Source: JAWXBR01 sp046595995 (GTDB lineage: Bacteria > Bacteroidota > Ignavibacteria > Kapaibacteriales > Kapaibacteriaceae). Taken from it: a DNA stretch of 64,000 bases. Below are positions 51,888 through 60,325 of this stretch, piece by piece (within the stretch, counting starts at the first letter, position 1; every line of letters begins with the position of its first letter). The DNA is taken from contig JBKJNB010000037.1 in NCBI GenBank assembly GCA_046595995.1, positions 1-64,000 of the forward strand. Direction: 5' to 3'. A program made the translations under genes and the position numbers. The notes beneath the pieces are model-generated. The model did no database searches, was not told the origin of the DNA, and was given only the letters and a program-made list of their open reading frames with translations.

Positions 51888-52292
51888 ATGCAGTACTGGT
51901 TAGTAAAAACAGAACCCGATTGTTATCACTGGGACGCATTCGTTAAAGACAAGCGCACGATGTGGGATGGAGTGCGCAATTACCAGGCTCGCAATAACAT
52001 GCAGGCCATGGAAGTGGGTGACACGGTGCTATTCTATCATACGGGCGATGAGAAGCAAGTCGTAGGCACCGCTAAGGTTCTAAAAACTGCTTACCCCGAC
52101 CCCACAACAGACGAGCCTGCTTGGGTGGTTGTAGACTTAGCCCCGTTAAAGCCCCTTGAGAAACCCGTTACGCTTGCGCAGGTGAAGGGGCAAATGGGTC
52201 TTAAAGACATGGCTCTCGTAAAGAACGGTCGCCTGTCTGTGATTCCGGTCACCGAAGGTGAATACGAACTGATAATGTCACTCAGCAAATAG
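51888..52292 (+). CDS. EVE domain protein
   Basis: 134 residues made of one EVE domain (PUA-like fold): YWLVKTEPDCYHWDAFVKDKRTMWDGVRNYQARNNMQAMEVGDTVLFYHTGDEKQVVGTAKV. These domains bind modified bases in DNA or RNA; the THYN1-like form seen here is widespread in bacteria, and its physiological target is unknown. It converges with dnaA 40 nt away. Confidence 0.92.
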   Translation: MQYWLVKTEPDCYHWDAFVKDKRTMWDGVRNYQARNNMQAMEVGDTVLFYHTGDEKQVVGTAKVLKTAYPDPTTDEPAWVVVDLAPLKPLEKPVTLAQVKGQMGLKDMALVKNGRLSVIPVTEGEYELIMSLSK

Positions 52293-52331
52293 CTGAGCGA
52301 GTGACTCATTCGCGGTTCGACCGTTAGACGA

Positions 52332-53765
52332 CTACTTCTGTAGACCCTTCCTCAACTGCTCTACGTCCTGACGGATCTTGCGATCGGTATCGATGTAGTT
52401 GAGGATTTGCTGGCAGGAGTGCAATACCGTTGTGTGATCGCGTCCGCCAAAGTGCATACCGATACTCTTAAGCGACATCTGCGTTAACTGCTTCGCAAGG
52501 TACATGCACATCTGGCGTGCGAGAACAACCTCATGTTTGCGCGTCTTTGCTGAAAGCAGTGCGATGTCCTGGTTGTAGTACGCGCCGACTTCCTGCTTGA
52601 TGTCGTCGATAGAAAGAATGCGTGTTGAAGGAGAGTTTGTAACGCCGCGGACAACTTCTTTCGCCAGTTCCAAGGTGAGTTCACGACCGTCAAGAGAGAC
52701 CTTGGCGAGCAGCGAGATGAGGCAGCCTTCGAGTTCACGTACACTGCTTGACACATGTCTTGCAATGTACTCGAGTGTGTCACCAGGCAGGTCCATGCCT
52801 TCTTCCATGCTTTTCTGCTGGAGAATAGCCATCCGTGTTTCGAAATCGGGCGGCTGAATATCAGCTGTAAGCCCCCATTGGAAACGCGAGATCAGTCGTT
52901 CGTCGACGTCGGCGAGGTCTTTTGGCTGCTTGTCAGAGGTCAGAATTAGCTGACGTCCGGCCTGATGCAGGGCGTTGAACGTGTGGAAGAACATGTCCTG
53001 CGTCTTCTCCTTGCCACCAAGAAACTGAATGTCATCGACGATTAGGACATCAACACCGCGATAGAAATTCGTGAAATCAGCAACGCGATTTGTTTGAATT
53101 GCGTTGATGTACTCCATTGTAAACTTTTCCGAATTCGTGTACAACACCTTCGCATTGCGATTGCGTTGCAGAACGCGATTACCAATTGCTTGTACAAGGT
53201 GTGTTTTACCGAGACCCGTTGGACCGTAAATCACAAGTGGATTGTAACGTGTCTTGCCTGGGTTATCTGCAACAGCCATACCAGCCGACGTAGCTAACTG
53301 ATTGTTCTCGCCACGAATGAAATTGTCGAACGTGTAACGCGGATTGAAGTACGTAGGGTAGTGCGCAGATGGTTGCTTGGGTTGCTGTTGTTCACGTGGT
53401 GTTTCGCTGAACGGAATGGACGTTTGCCCAGCAGCAGCGCGGAATGCAGGCAGTTTGATTGTGCGCTGCTCTGCTGATGCATCGCCTTCTTCTACAACAA
53501 CGTTGTATTGCAGACGCGCACGAGCTCCGAGAACTTTTTGAATAGTCTTCTGCAGCAGTGAACTATAGTGTTCTTCTATCCATTCGTAGAAGAATTGGCT
53601 TGGTACTTCTACCGTCAGTTGTGATCCGTCCCAGGTCAATGGACGAATTTGATCGAACCACGTTTTGAAGACCTGTTGTGATACGTTGTCGCGGATGATC
53701 ACCAAGCAACGGTCCCAAAGGGACTCTGCGTCGTTTGATGCGCCGCTGGTAGCGGAGCGCTGCAT
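52332..53765 (-). CDS. dnaA: Chromosomal replication initiator DnaA
   Basis: Initiator ATPase: N-terminal domain (SLWDRCLVIIRDNVSQQVFKTWFDQIRPL), Walker A GPTGLGKTHLVQAIG (~185), Walker B VLIVDDIQFLGGKEKTQ, and the C-terminal helix-turn-helix with the signature GGRDHTTVLHSCQQI for DnaA-box binding. I prefer ATG 53765 (477 residues); an in-frame ATG at 53825 would add 20 residues (MRDFWLKQSETLNLFTTTPT) and cannot be excluded. dnaN is not adjacent. Confidence 0.96.
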   Translation of the reverse strand: MQRSATSGASNDAESLWDRCLVIIRDNVSQQVFKTWFDQIRPLTWDGSQLTVEVPSQFFYEWIEEHYSSLLQKTIQKVLGARARLQYNVVVEEGDASAEQRTIKLPAFRAAAGQTSIPFSETPREQQQPKQPSAHYPTYFNPRYTFDNFIRGENNQLATSAGMAVADNPGKTRYNPLVIYGPTGLGKTHLVQAIGNRVLQRNRNAKVLYTNSEKFTMEYINAIQTNRVADFTNFYRGVDVLIVDDIQFLGGKEKTQDMFFHTFNALHQAGRQLILTSDKQPKDLADVDERLISRFQWGLTADIQPPDFETRMAILQQKSMEEGMDLPGDTLEYIARHVSSSVRELEGCLISLLAKVSLDGRELTLELAKEVVRGVTNSPSTRILSIDDIKQEVGAYYNQDIALLSAKTRKHEVVLARQMCMYLAKQLTQMSLKSIGMHFGGRDHTTVLHSCQQILNYIDTDRKIRQDVEQLRKGLQK

Positions 53766-54000
53766 GGTTGGAGTTGTTGTGAACAAGTTTAGCGTCTCAG
53801 ATTGTTTCAACCAGAAGTCCCTCATTGTGCGGTATGTCCGCTGGCGTGACCCATATCATCAGGGGGTGCAAATTTGGTCGCTGGAGTCTCATCTCAGCAA
53901 GGGAAAAAGGGGTCGATGTGAAAATAATTCACTTGCATTTGTCAGCGTTAACGCAACAGGCAACAATACCAACGAGTTCGACTCCGTATCTTCGCGCCGC
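53766..54000. other. Divergent dnaA-tatC spacer
   Basis: About 235 nt between the chosen dnaA start and tatC. It contains TTGTGAACAA near 53781, one mismatch from a DnaA-box consensus, a short inverted repeat GTGAA-AATAA-TTCAC (53918-53932), and TATCTTCG (53987-53994) six nt before the tatC ATG. I see no cluster of perfect DnaA boxes or an AT-rich unwinding element, so I do not call it an origin. It probably holds the promoters of both genes. Confidence 0.4.
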
Positions 54001-54750
54001 ATGACAGACACACCACCGAAAGAAGCACGCACCGGATTCGAGATGAGTTTTCTAGGTCATTTGGAGGAACTCAGGTCTCGATTATTCAAAGGAGCAATCG
54101 GCCTAGTCGTCGGCTGCATCGTCGCCGCGTACTTCCGAGAATGGATTCTTGACGAAGTCTTATTGCGTCCCGCACTGAACGCAGGGCTCAAACTGCAGAA
54201 TATTGAGCCGTTCGGACAAGCGTTTCTCTATTTCAAGGTGGTATTTTTTTCTGGACTCGTGCTTTCTTTGCCGTGGTTGCTGTACCAAGTGTGGTCTTTT
54301 GTCGCACCAGGGCTGTACAGCCACGAGCGGCGGTGGGCGCGGTGGGTAACGTTCCTCACCACACTCTGCTTTATGTCGGGGCTTGCGTTTTCGTTCTTCC
54401 TGTTAATTCCGGGGATGATTGATTACATCGGAAAGATGGCTAACCCACACATCACCGATAACATCACAACGACGTTCTACTTCTCGTTCTACATCAATAC
54501 GCTCCTCGCTTGCGGATTCGTCTTCGAAATTCCAATGGTTACGTGGGTGCTTGCCAAGATGGGTATTGTGTCATCAGCGGCAATGAGCAAATACCGCCGA
54601 CACGCCGCGGTAGTGATCCTTATTCTTGCGGCCGTGATAACGCCCTCCCCCGATTTTATTCTGCAGATAATGGTCGCAGCACCGATCTACATACTGTATG
54701 AAGCAAGCGTGGTGATTGCCCGTCTCGCGTACAAGAAGCGCGACGAATGA
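54001..54750 (+). CDS. tatC: Twin-arginine translocase subunit TatC
   Basis: 249 residues from ATG 54001; the open frame reaches back to 53665 through dnaA but the family N-terminus is MSFLGHLEELRSRL at residue 15 of this product. Six helices, with the conserved FxxHLEELR start, PWLLYQVWSFVAPGLYSHERRW loop and the ITPSPDFILQ motif before the last helices. The receptor of the Tat export system; tatA is not in the window. Its stop overlaps the next start as ATGA. Confidence 0.95.
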   Translation: MTDTPPKEARTGFEMSFLGHLEELRSRLFKGAIGLVVGCIVAAYFREWILDEVLLRPALNAGLKLQNIEPFGQAFLYFKVVFFSGLVLSLPWLLYQVWSFVAPGLYSHERRWARWVTFLTTLCFMSGLAFSFFLLIPGMIDYIGKMANPHITDNITTTFYFSFYINTLLACGFVFEIPMVTWVLAKMGIVSSAAMSKYRRHAAVVILILAAVITPSPDFILQIMVAAPIYILYEASVVIARLAYKKRDE

Positions 54751-55733
54751 GTAGAGATATCTCCCTAACTGACATTGGCGCGCCGGTAGCTGCAGAGCTC
54801 GAGGCATTGAATGGCTATCTGCGTACGCTCATGAAGTCGCGTACGGCCTTGCTAGACACTGTGATACGCTATATCATTCGGCAGCGCGGCAAACGCGTCA
54901 GACCAACCCTAGTGTATCTGTCAGCCGGCATGTGTGGCGGCATCTCGCCCCGTTCAGACATCGCGGCAGCGATGGTCGAGCTCCTTCACACGGCGACATT
55001 GGTTCATGACGATGTTGTCGACGAAGCTGACCAGCGAAGGGGCGTGGCCTCGATTAACGCCGTATGGAAAAACAAGGTTGCGGTTCTTGTCGGTGACTAC
55101 CTGCTCTCTCGCGGCCTTCTGGTGGCTGTTCAAAACAAAGAGTTCGATTTTCTGAGCATTACCTCCGAAGCAGTGCGCCGTATGAGCGAAGGCGAACTGT
55201 TGCAGATTCAAAAGTCCAGACAAAAGAACATCGACGAAGAGACGTACTTCCGCATCATCTCCGATAAGACTGCGAGCCTGCTGTCAACCTGCTGCGAGAT
55301 TGGTGCCGTTAGTGCAACGGGCAGCGAAGAGGTTCGCCATGCGCTCAAGTCATACGGTGAACTGGTTGGTCTCGCGTATCAGATACGCGACGATGTGCTC
55401 GACTACGAGAGCAGATCGGCCATTCTTGGGAAACCCGTTGGCAAAGACATTAGAGATAGGAAAATCACCCTACCACTCCTGTATGCAAGCCAGGCGGCAC
55501 CTAAAGGTGAGGGCAAGGCAATCATTGCAATGGTGAAAAGACGTAGTCCAAAACAGAAGGAAGTGACGACCGTCATAGAGTTCGTCCGCAAGTATGACGG
55601 CACCGGCAAGGCGCAACTCAAAGCCCTATCTCTCAGTCAGGAAGCCGTTCAACACATTACTTCGTTCCCCGATTCAGTCTACAAAAGTGCCTTGGTTGAC
55701 TTTGCTAACTTTGTCGTGACGCGGACGAAGTAG
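54747..55733 (+). CDS. Polyprenyl diphosphate synthase
   Basis: 328-residue trans-prenyltransferase. First Asp-rich motif LVHDDVVDEADQRRG (~85) and second motif QIRDDVLDYE (~215), with GKRVRPTLVYLSAG near 45. The chain-length region before the first motif is small/hydrophobic (MVELLHTATL), as in long-chain (octaprenyl-type) synthases for quinone side chains. Confidence 0.92.
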   Translation: MSRDISLTDIGAPVAAELEALNGYLRTLMKSRTALLDTVIRYIIRQRGKRVRPTLVYLSAGMCGGISPRSDIAAAMVELLHTATLVHDDVVDEADQRRGVASINAVWKNKVAVLVGDYLLSRGLLVAVQNKEFDFLSITSEAVRRMSEGELLQIQKSRQKNIDEETYFRIISDKTASLLSTCCEIGAVSATGSEEVRHALKSYGELVGLAYQIRDDVLDYESRSAILGKPVGKDIRDRKITLPLLYASQAAPKGEGKAIIAMVKRRSPKQKEVTTVIEFVRKYDGTGKAQLKALSLSQEAVQHITSFPDSVYKSALVDFANFVVTRTK

Positions 55734-55753
55734 AACATTCTCGGAGACTTCAC

Positions 55754-56455
55754 ATGGATTCAATCCGCCCTCAAGCATTCGGCGCTGTAGTTGCCGCCGA
55801 CGATCTTCGTGCCTACGTTCAACGCGTTTATGCGTGGATGGTAGGCGGACTCATCACGACGTCCGTCACGGCCTGGATCGTCTTTCAGTTCCCTGCGCTA
55901 CAACAACTGATCTTCGGTACACCGCTTATGTGGGTCGTATTGTTCGCCCCCCTCATCATGGTGTTTATTCTGTCGTCACGCATCGATACAATGAAGCCCA
56001 GCACCGCCGCTGGTCTATTCATTGCCTACTCGCTCGTGAACGGACTCTCGTTCTCCATGATCTTCATGCTATATGAACTGGGAAGCATCTTTCAGGTCTT
56101 CGGCATCGCCGCTGGCATGTATGGTGCGGCTGCGTGCTACGGGTACTTCACGAAGCGTGACCTCACTGGCATCGGCTCGTTCCTCTTCATGGGTCTCATA
56201 GGCCTCATCCTTGCTATGGTGGTGAACATTTTCCTCGGCAGCAACGTGATGGAGTTTGCGATAAGTGTTATTGGTGTTCTAATCTTCACTGGTCTCACCG
56301 CATACGACATGAACCGCCTTAAGAACCAGGCAATCGTGATGTACGCTGGCGAAGGTGCCGCTGCAAAGCGCTCCATCCTCACTGCTCTCAGCCTTTACCT
56401 GAACTTCCTGAACATCTTCCTCTTCCTGCTTCGCTTACTCGGTAGCCGTCGGTGA
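55754..56455 (+). CDS. Bax inhibitor-1 (YccA/YbhL) family membrane protein
   Basis: 233 residues with seven hydrophobic helices; signature segments NGLSFSMIFMLYELGSIFQVFGIAAGMYGAAACYGYFTKRDLTGIGSFLFMGLIGLILAMVVNIFL and YDMNRLKNQ. Family members are Ca2+/H+ leak-type channels or FtsH-interacting proteins. GGAG lies 9 nt before the ATG. Overlaps the next gene as GTGA. Confidence 0.92.
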   Translation: MDSIRPQAFGAVVAADDLRAYVQRVYAWMVGGLITTSVTAWIVFQFPALQQLIFGTPLMWVVLFAPLIMVFILSSRIDTMKPSTAAGLFIAYSLVNGLSFSMIFMLYELGSIFQVFGIAAGMYGAAACYGYFTKRDLTGIGSFLFMGLIGLILAMVVNIFLGSNVMEFAISVIGVLIFTGLTAYDMNRLKNQAIVMYAGEGAAAKRSILTALSLYLNFLNIFLFLLRLLGSRR

Positions 56456-57324
56456 ACTCCTCGCGACTGCATGCTGCGTTTGCCATGGATGCATCAGTTC
56501 TCCTCGAGAACGGTGCAGCAAATGATGCCGCATTGCTGTGTGTATCCGGACTCGGCATGTATCCGGATTATTTAGGGGGCTACGTTCTGCTGTCGCGAGC
56601 CTACGATGCTCTTGGTCGTCCGCTCGACGCACGCATCATCCTTGAAGAAGCACAACGTCGATTTCCGTCGTTCATCCCAACAGCCACCGTCGAAGCAGCG
56701 TTAGTACCGCTGGCACCTCCTGAGCCCCGTCGCGTAGCGCCCCATGCTACGTCTACATCCCCACTAAGGATTATTGACACTGCACAGATTCTTGACGATA
56801 CGCGCATCATTCGCAGCGCTAGTGTGCGGTTGATACCTGGACTTGAGTTTACGACGCTGAGATTTGAAGGCACGAAGACACGCGGACGTCGCGAGATTCA
56901 GACGCTGCTAGATCCTCCACCCTTCCGACGTTTTCATCCTGCACGAAGAGTGTTGCAACCGGTATCGCAGCAGTCACAACCATCGGGCCCAACAGCATCA
57001 CATCCGAAGCCCGCGACGAAGCCTCTGTCGCTCGAAGAATTGGCAAATCGGCTCGAGCGCGCACGCATGCCACGTTCCGGAGAAGCACTGACACCGATGG
57101 CCTCGGCTACACAGACGACGCATGTAGTCGTGCCCACGTCAGCGAGCCTGGGACTGCCGCGACAACAGATGGTAATTACTGAAACCATCGCTCGCATATA
57201 CATGCAACAAGGTGCGTACGACAAGGCCATCGACGCATTCACCGCGTTAGCCGTCAGCAAGCCCGAGAAGAACGAAGAGTATCAACGCATTATCGCAGAG
57301 CTAACGACTAAGCTCAATAGTTGA
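56452..57324 (+). CDS. Protein with TPR-like repeats, unknown function
   Basis: 290 residues, GTG start overlapping the previous stop (GTGA). N-terminal helices NDAALLCVSGLGMYPDYLGGYVLLSRAYDALGRPLDARIILEEAQRRFP (~23-75) and C-terminal ITETIARIYMQQGAYDKAIDAFTALAVSKPEKNEEY (~242-278) read as TPR units; the ~165 residues between are Pro/Arg/Thr-rich and probably disordered. No signal peptide. Coupled to lptG/F downstream by TGATG, so it may assist LPS transport, but this is only context. Confidence 0.7.
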   Translation: MNSSRLHAAFAMDASVLLENGAANDAALLCVSGLGMYPDYLGGYVLLSRAYDALGRPLDARIILEEAQRRFPSFIPTATVEAALVPLAPPEPRRVAPHATSTSPLRIIDTAQILDDTRIIRSASVRLIPGLEFTTLRFEGTKTRGRREIQTLLDPPPFRRFHPARRVLQPVSQQSQPSGPTASHPKPATKPLSLEELANRLERARMPRSGEALTPMASATQTTHVVVPTSASLGLPRQQMVITETIARIYMQQGAYDKAIDAFTALAVSKPEKNEEYQRIIAELTTKLNS

Positions 57325-58682
57325 TGCTCATCTGGCGCTACATCCTACGCTCACACGTTGCACCGTTCTTCTTCGGGACGACCACAATCATGGCACTCTT
57401 TCTACTGCAGTATCTCATGCGGTGGATTGATCAGCTCGCCAGTAAGGGCATCGACTTTATTACCATCGGCGAATTCGTAGCCTTGAATCTCTCGTGGATA
57501 CTTGTCCTTGCTGTACCCATTGGCGTCCTCTTCAGCACGCTCATGGCCTTCGGCTCAATGTCTGCTGCACATGAGATAACGGTGCTCAAAGCGAGTGGAA
57601 TGGGACTCTTTCGCATGATGGTCCCCGTGATTGTTATGGGGCTCTGCGTTACGGGGCTGGTGTTTTACTATACCGACAATGTGCTTCCAGATACGAACCT
57701 GCGCCTTAGTACGATGATGCGTGACATCACGCGTACGAAGCCGACGTTTGCCATCGATGCGGGGCAGTTCACGACACAGATGGAAGGCTTTACCATTCTT
57801 GCTCGGCGTGTTGACACGACGGGCATGTTATTTGGTGTCACGATCTACGACAACTCGAAGGCAGATAGAACGAATGTTGTTAGTGCGGATACCGGTCGGC
57901 TAGGATTTTCGCCATCGCTAACGAAGATGGTGCTGAATCTCGACCATGGTGAGATTCACCAGTTGAACAAACGGAAACCGACAGACTACAGAGTCATTAC
58001 GTTCGAGCATCATCAGTTAACAATGGACGCAGAACAATTTTTCTATGAGCAGACAGACGCCTCGGGCTCTTCACGCGGCGATCGGGAGATGCGTATATCT
58101 GAGATGAAGGCCATCATTCGCCGTTCCGATACCATTGTACATGACGCTAACCGTCAGTTCGATTCTCTACTTAATAAACATGTTCAGTATCTGATGGGAG
58201 CAGGCGTGCCGGGCACGACAGATACGGTGTACGCACGTAGTCGGTCGCTTACGGTTGCAAGTTCCGCGCGTGCGAGCATTGAGGGTGCTGCCTTTCGTCG
58301 TGGAGCCGAACAGGCTACGATTAATAAGTATGAAGTTGAGATTTACAAGAAGTATGCAATCCCTGCGGCCTGCATTCTGTTTGTCTTCGTAGGATGTCCG
58401 CTGGGCATCCTTACCAAAGGCGGCAACTTCGGTTTAAGCGCGGCAATTTCCCTCGGTTTCTACGTGTTATACTGGGTATCGCTCATCGGTGGCGAAAAGC
58501 TCGCAGACCGAGGGCTTCTTTCACCGGCAGTAGCGATGTGGCTTGGCAATGGGTTGCTGGCCATTTTCGGAATCATAGTGACGATTAAGGTGAACTATGA
58601 AACCACGCCACTAAAGGCGCTGCTGTTCTGGATGCGTTCGCGCGGACGTTCGACGCAGCCTCTACCAAACCAGACTGTCTAA
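57324..58682 (+). CDS. LptF/LptG family permease
   Basis: 452 residues from ATG 57324 (TGATG overlap). Architecture of the LPS-export permeases: an N-terminal helix bundle (RYILRSHVAPFFFGTTTIMALFLLQYLMRWID; LVLAVPIGVLFSTLMAFGSMSAAHEITVLKASGMG), a periplasmic jellyroll (~100-340) and C-terminal helices (GCPLGILTKGGNFGLSAAISLGFYVLYWVS). LptF versus LptG is not resolved. Its last 21 nt overlap the end of purK on the opposite strand. Confidence 0.9.
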   Translation: MLIWRYILRSHVAPFFFGTTTIMALFLLQYLMRWIDQLASKGIDFITIGEFVALNLSWILVLAVPIGVLFSTLMAFGSMSAAHEITVLKASGMGLFRMMVPVIVMGLCVTGLVFYYTDNVLPDTNLRLSTMMRDITRTKPTFAIDAGQFTTQMEGFTILARRVDTTGMLFGVTIYDNSKADRTNVVSADTGRLGFSPSLTKMVLNLDHGEIHQLNKRKPTDYRVITFEHHQLTMDAEQFFYEQTDASGSSRGDREMRISEMKAIIRRSDTIVHDANRQFDSLLNKHVQYLMGAGVPGTTDTVYARSRSLTVASSARASIEGAAFRRGAEQATINKYEVEIYKKYAIPAACILFVFVGCPLGILTKGGNFGLSAAISLGFYVLYWVSLIGGEKLADRGLLSPAVAMWLGNGLLAIFGIIVTIKVNYETTPLKALLFWMRSRGRSTQPLPNQTV

Positions 58683-59825
58683 CGCCATGCTTGCCTTAGC
58701 GAAAGCCAGGTCTATGGTGTCGGCAGTCGCAGTCAAGTGACCCATCTTGCGCCCTATACGCGAGTCTTTCTTGCCATAGAGATGCAGCGATACTTGTGGC
58801 ACGCGTAATGTTTCGATGACATCGTCTGGTATGCCACTACCTGTACGTTCTCCCAACAGATTGATCATGCACGCAGCACCAACCTGCATCTCAGCAGATC
58901 CGAGGGGCATGTTCGTAACAGCGCGTACGAGATTCTCAAACTGTGATGTATAACATGCTTCAATGGTATAGTGCCCACTGTTGTGCGGCCGAGGCGCAAT
59001 TTCATTGAACAGTATTCTGTCGTCCGTCGTCAGGAACATCTCTACGCCAAACACACCAACGCCATTCACAGATTCGACGCAACGAAGAGCAAGTGCCTGA
59101 GCCTTCCGCTGAAGATCTTCTTCGATTGGCGCCGGCGCAAGAACCGTCACGCAAATGTGTCCTTGCTGAATCGTCTGCACACATGGGTACACAGCAGTTT
59201 CGCCGCGACGATTGCGCGCCACCATTACTGCAAGCTCCTTCGTAAAGGTTACGAAGGCCTCGGCCATTAACGGACGGGGCTCTTCACCCTCCATAAATCG
59301 CCGCCAAACCATGTCGATCTCAGTCGCACGCTTTACTGTTGCATTGCCATAGCCATCATAACCATACTTGCGAGTCTTCACGACGAATGGATATCCATGA
59401 CTTTTGCCGAAGGCGTGAAGATCGTCTACGGATGTTATCTCTGCGAACGCAGTAGTAGGAACATCGGCACGGACAAAAGTCTGCTTCTGCACGAGCTTGT
59501 CCTGCACCAACAGCATTGTATCAGCCGAAGGCCAGACCAGTCTACGTTGCGCAATTTCTTCGAGTATGCTCACATCAATGAACTCGTTCTCTAGTGTTAC
59601 AACATCACTCGCCTTGATGAAGGCATCGAGCTGAGCCCCGTCTTTCCAGCCCCCTGCAAACTCAAGCTTCGTCATGACACCCGCAGGCGAGTCTTGGCCA
59701 TGTTCGATGATTGCAACACGCATACCCATGCGATATGCCGCCTGCGCCGTCATCTTGGCAAGCTGTCCGCCTCCTAGAATGCCAAGGGTGAAAGGGGCTT
59801 GAGGGTTGTAGATACTAGGTAGCAC
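58662..59825 (-). CDS. purK: N5-carboxyaminoimidazole ribonucleotide synthase
   Basis: ATP-grasp enzyme of purine synthesis. LGILGGGQLAKMTAQAAYRMG at the N-terminus, VKTRKYGYDGYGNATVK (~145), GVFGVEMFLTTDDRILFNEIAPRPHNSGHYTIEACYTSQFENLVRAV (~255-300) are all diagnostic. GTG start at 59825 and 387 residues. purE is not adjacent. Tail-to-tail overlap of 21 bp with the LptF/G gene. Confidence 0.96.
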   Translation of the reverse strand: MLPSIYNPQAPFTLGILGGGQLAKMTAQAAYRMGMRVAIIEHGQDSPAGVMTKLEFAGGWKDGAQLDAFIKASDVVTLENEFIDVSILEEIAQRRLVWPSADTMLLVQDKLVQKQTFVRADVPTTAFAEITSVDDLHAFGKSHGYPFVVKTRKYGYDGYGNATVKRATEIDMVWRRFMEGEEPRPLMAEAFVTFTKELAVMVARNRRGETAVYPCVQTIQQGHICVTVLAPAPIEEDLQRKAQALALRCVESVNGVGVFGVEMFLTTDDRILFNEIAPRPHNSGHYTIEACYTSQFENLVRAVTNMPLGSAEMQVGAACMINLLGERTGSGIPDDVIETLRVPQVSLHLYGKKDSRIGRKMGHLTATADTIDLAFAKASMALDSLVW

Positions 59826-59857
59826 AGATCAAAGCAGTAAAGTTTGAGAGAACAACA

Positions 59858-60241
59858 TTATGTGTTGCGTTCGAGAACAACTACAGCGATGGCAACGCTT
59901 GCAGTGTGTGATAGTGTTACGTGAATGGTGTGAGAGCCATGGCGTTCGAGCATAAGGCCAGCAAGAACGACAACTGGCAGACCAGATGGTTCGTTGCGTA
60001 TGCTAACGAGTTGAAATGCCATACCGTCGCGCATACCAGTGCCGATAGCTTTGCTGAAGGCTTCCTTCGCCGCGAAACGAGCAGCGTAGTGCAGATGCCG
60101 CGTTTCGTCGAAGTGTTCACAGTATGTGCGTTCTGTTTCGGTGAACACCCGTTTAGCGAAACGCTCGCCATACTCTTCGAATGAATGACGAATACGTTCT
60201 ACGTCAACAATATCGGTGCCTATGCCCACGATAGCACTCAT
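59858..60241 (-). CDS. acpS: Holo-[acyl-carrier-protein] synthase
   Basis: Transfers 4'-phosphopantetheine to ACP. 127 residues with VGIGTDIVDVERIR (Mg-binding Asp, ~8-20), KRVFTETERTYC and FAAKEAFSKAIGTGM (Mg-binding Glu, ~58-70). C-terminal LSHTASVAIAVVVLE. ATG 60241 is 21 nt after a spacer copy of the prfB end. Confidence 0.96.
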   Translation of the reverse strand: MSAIVGIGTDIVDVERIRHSFEEYGERFAKRVFTETERTYCEHFDETRHLHYAARFAAKEAFSKAIGTGMRDGMAFQLVSIRNEPSGLPVVVLAGLMLERHGSHTIHVTLSHTASVAIAVVVLERNT

Positions 60242-60261
60242 GCGATTTCCGTATCTGCGTT

Positions 60262-60325
60262 TGTGTTCACGTTAGGATGCATCCTCAAGTAATCTGTGTT
60301 CACGTTAGGATGCATCCTCAAGCAA
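60262..60325. repeat. Duplicated prfB 3' end in the spacer before acpS
   Basis: A 31-bp segment at 60295-60325 that includes the last codons and TAA stop of prfB is repeated at 60262-60292 (period 33) with 30 of 31 positions identical. The one difference (TTG/TTA, Leu) is synonymous. Confidence 0.9.

Noticed and set aside
53766..54000. Replication origin next to dnaA
   Set aside because: Only one or two poor DnaA-box matches and no AT-rich unwinding element or box cluster; the spacer is short and dnaN is absent.
1877..59799. AAGGGGCT as a Chi-like recombination signal
   Set aside because: Chi-type octamers are usually skewed to one strand relative to replication; here orientations are 12 and 12, so I do not assert this role.
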